Positions 58,993 through 64,000 of a DNA stretch of 64,000 nucleotides are shown in pieces; the stretch's first letter is position 1, and every line of letters begins with the position of its first letter. The position numbers and the translations under genes were made by a program. The notes under the pieces are model-generated. The model saw nothing but the letters and a program-made list of their open reading frames with translations, had not been told where the DNA came from and did no database searches. The DNA is from Methanorbis furvi. Lineage in GTDB: Archaea; Halobacteriota; Methanomicrobia; Methanomicrobiales; Methanocorpusculaceae. The DNA is taken from assembly GCF_032714615.1 (NCBI RefSeq), contig NZ_JAWDKA010000002.1, positions 1 to 64,000 on the forward strand, written 5' to 3'.

Positions 58993-60804
58993 TCATGTCC
59001 GTAAAAACATTGCTGCAAGCCGCTCTTTTGTCAGCACGATGGTGGTCGGTCGTCCGTGCGGGCAGGTGTAGGGGGACGTGGTTGCCATCAACTGGCGAAG
59101 CAGTCTCTGCATCTGTTCGAGGGTCATGGGCGTTGCACCTTTGACCACTGACCGGCAGGCTGCGGTTTTGAGCACACGGTCAAGCACGCTTTCTTCACCG
59201 CCGCCCGAGGTTTTGTCAAGAGCCTCTGCGATGATCTCATGGATCACCGACGGATCGCCGAGAGTCTCTGAGACTACCGGCACGGTACGCACCATCCAGA
59301 TATCTTTGCCGAACGGTTCAAGCAGATACCCTGCTCCGGCAAGTACGTCCAAAAGATCTGTGATCGCCGCGGTCTCACGTTTTGTCAGATGCAGCTGGAT
59401 TGGTACGATGAGTTCCTGACCGGCAAGTCCCTTCCTCTGTCGTGCGAGCAGAAGATCATACATCACCCGTTCGTGCGCTGCATGCTGGTCCACGACGATG
59501 AGATCTCCTGCTTCATTTTTTGCGAGAATGTAGGTGTCTGCGATCTGACCAAGAACCTGAGGTACGAACTCTGTAGTCTCCGGAACTTCAAAGGTCTCGG
59601 TCCTTCTCAGTTGTTTGTCGGTTTGCCGGAAGGCAGCTGCGGCAGATTTTTGGATCTCCTGAGCAGGGCGTGCCCGCCGTTCGTATGGGGCAACTGCTTC
59701 ACCAAGAATTGTCTCCGGAAGCGGTACTGCGGGAGATACTGTTTTTGGTTTTGGTGTATCCAGCACTGCGGGCTCTGCTGGTTTTGTAGCAGAAAAGACC
59801 GGACTGTCATGCAGTGCACAGTATACTGCGTCCTGCACGCCCCGCTGGACGTCACGTTCACGGGAGAGCCTGACCTCTTTTTTCGTTGGGTGGACGTTGA
59901 CGTCCACATCGCGCGGGTCAATCGCGAGGTCGAGAAATGCTGCCGGGTACATTCCTTTCGGCAGCAGTGTGCCGTATCCTTCGCGGACCGCCCACTGGAT
60001 GCTCCGCGAACTTATCTGTCGGTGGTTGATGGAGAGATAAAATCTGCTCGGCGTTGTTTTCATCTCTGACCCGGGTCTCGTTATGAGTCCTGAGACTTTG
60101 ACGAGTCCGTAGGTTCCTTCAACTGGTACAAGTTCTTTGGCAAATGTTGCGCCAAAGACTGCTGCTATTACATCCGCATAACTGCCGTTTCCATAGGTAC
60201 GGAACCGTTCCTTTCCCTGATAGAGGAGAACAAATGAGATGCTGCGGTGCGCGAGTGCGAGCCGCTCCACCATGTCATAGATGTGGGATAGTTCGGTTGC
60301 GACACTTTTCTGAAATTTTCTTCGTGCCGGTGTGTTGTAAAAGAGGCCTTCAACGAGTACACTGGTTCCTTCGGGAGCGCCTGCTGCTGTGCACTCGATA
60401 AGTTCGCCGCCGTGAATAGTGACGCGGCATGCGGCAGGACTGCTGCTGCCGCGCTCTTTGGTGACGAGGGTGACCTGGGAGACTGCGGCTATGCTTGCCA
60501 TTGCTTCGCCCCGGAATCCGAGTGTGGCAATTGCGGCAAGGTCGGACGGTCGTGAGATTTTGCTTGTGGCATGCTGGCGGAAGACAAGAAGTGCGTCCTC
60601 TTCGCTCATGCCGATGCCGTCGTCGGTGACGATAATTCGTGTGACTGCGGTGCTGTCGGCGAAAAGTTCGATTTTGATTCTGTGTGCATCCGCATCAATG
60701 GCGTTTTCGACCAGCTCTTTTACCACTGATGCCGCACGCTCCACTACTTCCCCCGCGGCGATGTGGCTGATCGTCTCTTCATCAAGGACGGTGATGATGC
60801 CCAT
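58993..60804 (-). CDS. mutL: DNA mismatch repair protein MutL
   Basis: A 603-residue ATPase that couples mismatch recognition by MutS to strand processing. The N-terminal GHKL ATPase is seen as IAAGEVVERAASVVKELVEN, then DDGIGM and GFRGEAMASI (about 97-106). A variable linker (about 345-415) leads to the C-terminal dimerisation domain. That domain contains DQHAAHERVMYD (about 432-443), ACRSVV and CPHGRP (about 578-583), the motifs of endonuclease-type MutL, with Asp instead of the last Glu of the DQHA motif. Bacterial-type gene, likely imported into this lineage; 28 bp after mutS. Confidence 0.95.
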   Translation of the reverse strand: MGIITVLDEETISHIAAGEVVERAASVVKELVENAIDADAHRIKIELFADSTAVTRIIVTDDGIGMSEEDALLVFRQHATSKISRPSDLAAIATLGFRGEAMASIAAVSQVTLVTKERGSSSPAACRVTIHGGELIECTAAGAPEGTSVLVEGLFYNTPARRKFQKSVATELSHIYDMVERLALAHRSISFVLLYQGKERFRTYGNGSYADVIAAVFGATFAKELVPVEGTYGLVKVSGLITRPGSEMKTTPSRFYLSINHRQISSRSIQWAVREGYGTLLPKGMYPAAFLDLAIDPRDVDVNVHPTKKEVRLSRERDVQRGVQDAVYCALHDSPVFSATKPAEPAVLDTPKPKTVSPAVPLPETILGEAVAPYERRARPAQEIQKSAAAAFRQTDKQLRRTETFEVPETTEFVPQVLGQIADTYILAKNEAGDLIVVDQHAAHERVMYDLLLARQRKGLAGQELIVPIQLHLTKRETAAITDLLDVLAGAGYLLEPFGKDIWMVRTVPVVSETLGDPSVIHEIIAEALDKTSGGGEESVLDRVLKTAACRSVVKGATPMTLEQMQRLLRQLMATTSPYTCPHGRPTTIVLTKERLAAMFLRT

Positions 60805-60832
60805 TACTTTTTCTCCGTCAACATCTCATTCA

Positions 60833-63445
60833 TCACTTTCTCTCCATCATCGATTTCAGTTCATTCACAAACATCAGCGCCTGCATCGGCGTCATCTCAT
60901 TGAGGTTCGCCTCGCGGACCCGTTCCTCAACTGCGGAAACCGCCGGCGTGAGGGATTCTGATGCCGTGTCCACCAGAAGCATCTGGGTGTAGTATTTTTT
61001 TCCGCCTGACCCTGCATCCTCGCGAAGCGCCTGATCCAGAACAGCCTCGGCACGTGTCAGAACTTTTTTTGGGACACCTGCAATGCGGGCGACATGAATA
61101 CCATAACTCCGGTCGGTAGCTCCCGGAATGAGTTTTCGAAGGAACGTAATGTCATACTGATCCTCCTTCACCGCGAAGTGATAGTTCCTCACGCGGCGAA
61201 GCTCCTGCTCCATACCGATCAACTGATGGAAGTGTGTTGCAAACAGCGTCCGGGGACCTGCGGCCCCTTTTCCATGCAGATACTCAAGAACTGCCCTTGC
61301 AATTGCATAGCCGTCCACCGTGCTCGTGCCTCTGCCGATCTCGTCAAGAAGGATCAGACTTTTGTTGGTTGCATTGTTTAAGATGTTGGCTAACTCAAGC
61401 ATCTCAACCATAAAAGTACTCTGACCTCCGGCGAGGTCGTCCGATGCCCCGACACGGGTAAAGATTCTGTCCACGATGCCGACCTTTGCATAGCGTGCGG
61501 GAACGAAACTGCCGATCTGTGCCATGATGCAGATGAGGGCAACGCTTCGCATGTAGGTGGACTTACCTGCCATGTTTGCGCCGGTCAGAATCAGAATCTG
61601 GTCGCCGGATGCATTCATCTCGGTGTCGTTTGGGACATAGCCGCCCGGAACCGAGTTCTCGACAATCGGGTGGCGACCGTCACGGATGAGGAGGTCTTCG
61701 CCTTTTGAGAACTCGGGCCGCACATACCTGTTTGCGGACGCGAGCTCGGCAAAGGATGCGATCATGTCAATAGTTCCAACTGCTTCTGCGGTCTCCTTGA
61801 ATGCAGGAACATAGCTGCGCAGCGTCTCAATCAGTGATTCATAGAGCGCCACTTCAAGCGCGAGAATCCGGCTGTCCGCCTGTGCCATCAGGGCTTCTCG
61901 TTCGCGGAGTGCCGGAAGTGTGAACCGCTCGCCGTTCACGGTCGTCTGCTTGCGCTCGTACTCGGGTGGAACTTTATCGAGGTTCGCTTTCGTGACCTCG
62001 ATATAGTAGCCGAAGATGTTGTTGTAGGCGATCTTCAAAGATTTGATGCCGGTCCGGTCACGTTCGGTCTGCTGCAACTCGGCGATCCAGCCGCGTCCGT
62101 TTGCCAGCACGTCACGAAGCTCGTCGAGGTCGGCGTTGTAGCCTGCACGAATCACGTTGCCGTTTCTGTATACTGCCGGCGGGTCGTCGATGATTGCGGC
62201 ATTGATCAGATCCGCGACACCGGTGAAGTCAGGAATTTTTGCAATTTGTTCTGCGAGAAGTCCTGATGCTTCTCCAACCGATTCTCCGATCTCCGGCAGT
62301 CTGACAACGGTTGATGCAAGCGACAGAAGATCGCGTGGAGATGCATTGCCGTAGGCGATGCGGCCAGCGATCCGCTCAATGTCGGCAACTTTTGCAAGTA
62401 CTGTTCCAAGCGTTCCGCAGAGCACGGGACGGTTGTTGAAAAATTCCACAGCATCAAGTCTGCGGTTGATGGCTGCCGGGTCCACAAGGGGGACGGTGAC
62501 AACCGAGCGGAGTGTTCTGCTTCCCATCGGTGTTTTGGTCCGGTTCAAAAATCCGAACAGGGTGGTGTCGTTCCGGTCCCCACGGAGCGGTGAGAGGATC
62601 TCCAGATTTCGCAGCGTTATTGCGTCCAGCACCATTGCGTTGTTTGCATGTCTGCGGGAAAATCCGCTGATGTGCGGGAGTGCGGTCTTCTGGGTCTCCT
62701 TTGCGTATCTGAGTGCGGCTCCTGCGGCGCTGATGCAAAGGGGAGAGTCCGCACAGTCAAATCCTTCCAGTGTTGCAACACCGAATGCTTCAGAGAGCAC
62801 TGTTTCACCATCAGCGAAAAGGCCTGACCGTCCGGGGGTGAGGACCCGGCCAGTGCCTGCAAGAAAACTGATGAGGTCGCTCGAGACTCCCTGCGGCACT
62901 AAAATTTCTGCGGGAGTGTAGCGTTCGATCTCGGTTGCAAGAGAGGCATGATTTTCTTCTGACGCAATGTCTTTGACAAAAAATTCGCCGGTGGTGATGT
63001 CAAGAAAGGCAAGTCCGCATGATTTTTTTTTGGCGTCAACTGATAATGCCATCAGATAATGCGCCGCACTGCCGTCCACAATGCCGGTGTCAATAGCGGT
63101 TCCGGGAGTTACCACGCGGACGACATCACGCTTTACACAGCCTTTGGCGGTTTTTGGGTCCTCGACCTGTTCGCAGATTGCCACTTTGTAGCCTTTGCGG
63201 ATCATCCGCGGCAGATACAGGTCCAGTGCATGATAAGGGATGCCGGCAAGCGGTATCTGGTTGCCGTCAGGATCTTTGGATCGTGTGGTCTGCACGATGT
63301 CAAGTTCCCTGGCACATATCTCTGCGTCCTCCCAGAAGGTTTCGTAAAAGTCCCCCATCCGCATGAAAAGAACGCAGTCAGGATACTGTTCCTTGAACGT
63401 CCTGACCTGTTCCATCGCAGGGGTGAGTTTCTTTGGAGGGACCAT
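60833..63445 (-). CDS. mutS: DNA mismatch repair protein MutS
   Basis: The 870-residue mismatch sensor. The mismatch-contacting F-x-E motif is in MGDFYETF (Phe33, Glu35). The connector, lever and clamp domains span about 110-560. The ATPase has Walker A GANMAGKST (about 617-625), LLDEIGRGTSTVDG (Walker B) and FATHFHQL. The helix-turn-helix dimerisation end ELKSMMERK closes the protein. Full length, like E. coli MutS rather than the short MutS2. Upstream leader carries two strong hairpins. It heads the mutS-mutL operon. Confidence 0.96.
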   Translation of the reverse strand: MVPPKKLTPAMEQVRTFKEQYPDCVLFMRMGDFYETFWEDAEICARELDIVQTTRSKDPDGNQIPLAGIPYHALDLYLPRMIRKGYKVAICEQVEDPKTAKGCVKRDVVRVVTPGTAIDTGIVDGSAAHYLMALSVDAKKKSCGLAFLDITTGEFFVKDIASEENHASLATEIERYTPAEILVPQGVSSDLISFLAGTGRVLTPGRSGLFADGETVLSEAFGVATLEGFDCADSPLCISAAGAALRYAKETQKTALPHISGFSRRHANNAMVLDAITLRNLEILSPLRGDRNDTTLFGFLNRTKTPMGSRTLRSVVTVPLVDPAAINRRLDAVEFFNNRPVLCGTLGTVLAKVADIERIAGRIAYGNASPRDLLSLASTVVRLPEIGESVGEASGLLAEQIAKIPDFTGVADLINAAIIDDPPAVYRNGNVIRAGYNADLDELRDVLANGRGWIAELQQTERDRTGIKSLKIAYNNIFGYYIEVTKANLDKVPPEYERKQTTVNGERFTLPALREREALMAQADSRILALEVALYESLIETLRSYVPAFKETAEAVGTIDMIASFAELASANRYVRPEFSKGEDLLIRDGRHPIVENSVPGGYVPNDTEMNASGDQILILTGANMAGKSTYMRSVALICIMAQIGSFVPARYAKVGIVDRIFTRVGASDDLAGGQSTFMVEMLELANILNNATNKSLILLDEIGRGTSTVDGYAIARAVLEYLHGKGAAGPRTLFATHFHQLIGMEQELRRVRNYHFAVKEDQYDITFLRKLIPGATDRSYGIHVARIAGVPKKVLTRAEAVLDQALREDAGSGGKKYYTQMLLVDTASESLTPAVSAVEERVREANLNEMTPMQALMFVNELKSMMERK

Positions 63446-63485
63446 AGTTAGTGATAGATATATTACTCGGGATTGCTATTTCTAA

Positions 63486-63524
63486 TGTGGGGTTCGCATC
63501 CCCTGCGGGGTAGCGAACCCCACA
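63486..63524. promoter_or_regulatory. strong GC-rich hairpin upstream of mutS
   Basis: TGTGGGGTTCGC (63486-63497) pairs perfectly with GCGAACCCCACA (63513-63524), and an inner CCCC-TGC-GGGG forms a second stem. It lies 41 bp upstream of the mutS start codon on the leader side. It could be an RNA structure in the mutS 5' region or a dyad-symmetric DNA site. Confidence 0.65.
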
Positions 63525-63525
63525 G

Positions 63526-63575
63526 AAACACACAATCCCGATGCACTCGACGCTTCGCGTCTCGGAGTTGTGTGC
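63526..63575. repeat. second hairpin upstream of mutS
   Basis: CACACAA (about 63528-63534) pairs with TTGTGTG (about 63567-63573); within it GACGC-TTC-GCGTC is a perfect hairpin (about 63549-63561). The two structures follow each other with almost no gap. Confidence 0.55.
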
Positions 63576-63690
63576 AGGAGTTTTTGTATATTGTTTTTTC
63601 TGATAGAAGTTATGCAGTGTGATGTGAAAAAAATTTAATATGTTTTTTTCTGGAAAATGTAATCGGATAAGTAGTGAGAGGATGTAATGA

Positions 63691-63871
63691 GAAAAAATCA
63701 TCACGGATTCACCGCCCTGAAAATGCGAGTGAGTCTACGCCAGAAAAATTTGCCAGCTGTTATCCAGTGAGGGCGAAAAGGACGTAGGCGATCAGCTGGA
63801 GTCCCGCCCGAACGCAAGATAACAGCGATTGGCAAATTTGGAATCTGTGTGAATCTGTGGTTGATTTTTCC
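63691..63871. ncRNA. candidate structured RNA or mobile element, multi-tier inverted repeat
   Basis: Three nested stems are visible. Outer: 63691-63712 with 63849-63871 (GAAAAAATCATCACGGATTC type arms, some mismatches). Middle: AAATTTGCCAGCTGTTATC (63746-63764) with GATAACAGC-GAT-TGGCAAATTT (63818-63839), perfect apart from a 3-base bulge. Inner: GGGCG/CGCCC (63771-63775 with 63805-63809) and GGAC/GTCC (63780-63783 with 63801-63804). No reading frame of note. I do not recognise a known RNA. Strand is unknown. Confidence 0.5.
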
Positions 63872-63959
63872 TCATCACTCCCACTCACCACTAATTTGTT
63901 TGCATTTTTGTTCGTGTGTCTTGTGTTTCAAAAATCACGCCGCATAATTTCTATTCTGA

Positions 63960-64000
63960 AAACTTGCCATTGGCGATTTTTTCATTCGTGCTATTCGCGT
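63960..64000. repeat. start of a family B repeat cut by the window edge
   Basis: CTTGCCATTGGCGATTTTTT followed by ATTCGTGCTATTCGCGT matches the right half of the family B unit seen at 40700 and 50160. The rest of 63572-63690 and 63872-63959 shows no gene. Confidence 0.55.

Noticed and set aside
1-64000. tRNA and rRNA genes
   Set aside because: I found no cloverleaf-like stretch with a TTCRANNC box or rRNA signature by eye; a tRNAscan-type search would be decisive.

Overview
The window is from a methanogenic archaeon, most likely a Methanomicrobiales species close to Methanocorpusculum. This rests on gene content (archaeal clamp-loader small subunit, 3-dehydroquinate synthase II, GHMP-type shikimate kinase, CDP-archaeol synthase, a UbiA-type ether-lipid synthase, a tetraether-synthase-like radical SAM protein, aIF1, a TrmB-like regulator and a DUF2115 protein) and on roughly 50% GC. 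No database comparison was possible. MutS, MutL and Tex are bacterial-type genes of the kind often imported by mesophilic methanogens. I recognised no tRNA, rRNA or CRISPR array.

Layout. 1-1.6 kb: a 340-bp palindromic repeat, then rfcS. 1.9-9.4 kb (minus strand): seven tightly coupled genes carrying the archaeal shikimate pathway from its first dedicated step to chorismate and on towards tyrosine, in biochemical order. 9.8-11.4 kb: rlmE and moaA. 11.4-16.8 kb: two tandem Cache-domain lipoproteins and a glutamine synthetase; the spacer between the lipoproteins holds a glnA 5' fragment joined to a moaA 3' fragment, the fossil junction of a tandem duplication. 17.1-23.3 kb: a SPASM radical SAM protein, CbiA/CfbB, a fused CbiM-N-Q transporter and CbiO. 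23.7-28.9 kb: pyrE-purD-argF, then carS divergent from a tetraether-synthase-like gene. 29.2-33.4 kb: Tex, DUF2115, aIF1 and a TPR protein.

33.7-36.8 kb holds four zinc-ribbon proteins, three of them in one operon and two of those membrane-anchored; I do not recognise this system. 36.8-40.2 kb: geranylgeranyl-transferase, bactofilin-like protein, GNAT and two tandem small multidrug-export-family proteins. 40.3-40.8 kb: a 91-94 bp tandem repeat array. 40.8-43.8 kb: a DtxR-type regulator divergent from feoA-feoB and a small Cys-rich membrane gene. 43.8-47.5 kb: an AlbA_2/winged-helix protein with a (TINE)9 linker, two membrane-anchored double winged-helix regulators and a secreted beta-rich protein, headed by strong palindromes. 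47.8-54.6 kb: FKBP, RelE-type toxin-antitoxin pair, CYTH protein, phosphoesterase, MFS, MATE plus TrmB-like regulator, DUF3795. 54.7-63.4 kb: an AMMECR1/MEMO-associated radical SAM enzyme, a FecCD-type ABC uptake system, mutL and mutS.

Most of the larger intergenic gaps contain one of two palindromic repeat families, and the right end carries a long multi-tier inverted repeat that could be a structured RNA. The best candidates for undescribed biology are the zinc-ribbon membrane operon (34465-36807), the secreted-protein plus membrane winged-helix cassette (45325-47751), and the palindromic repeat families.
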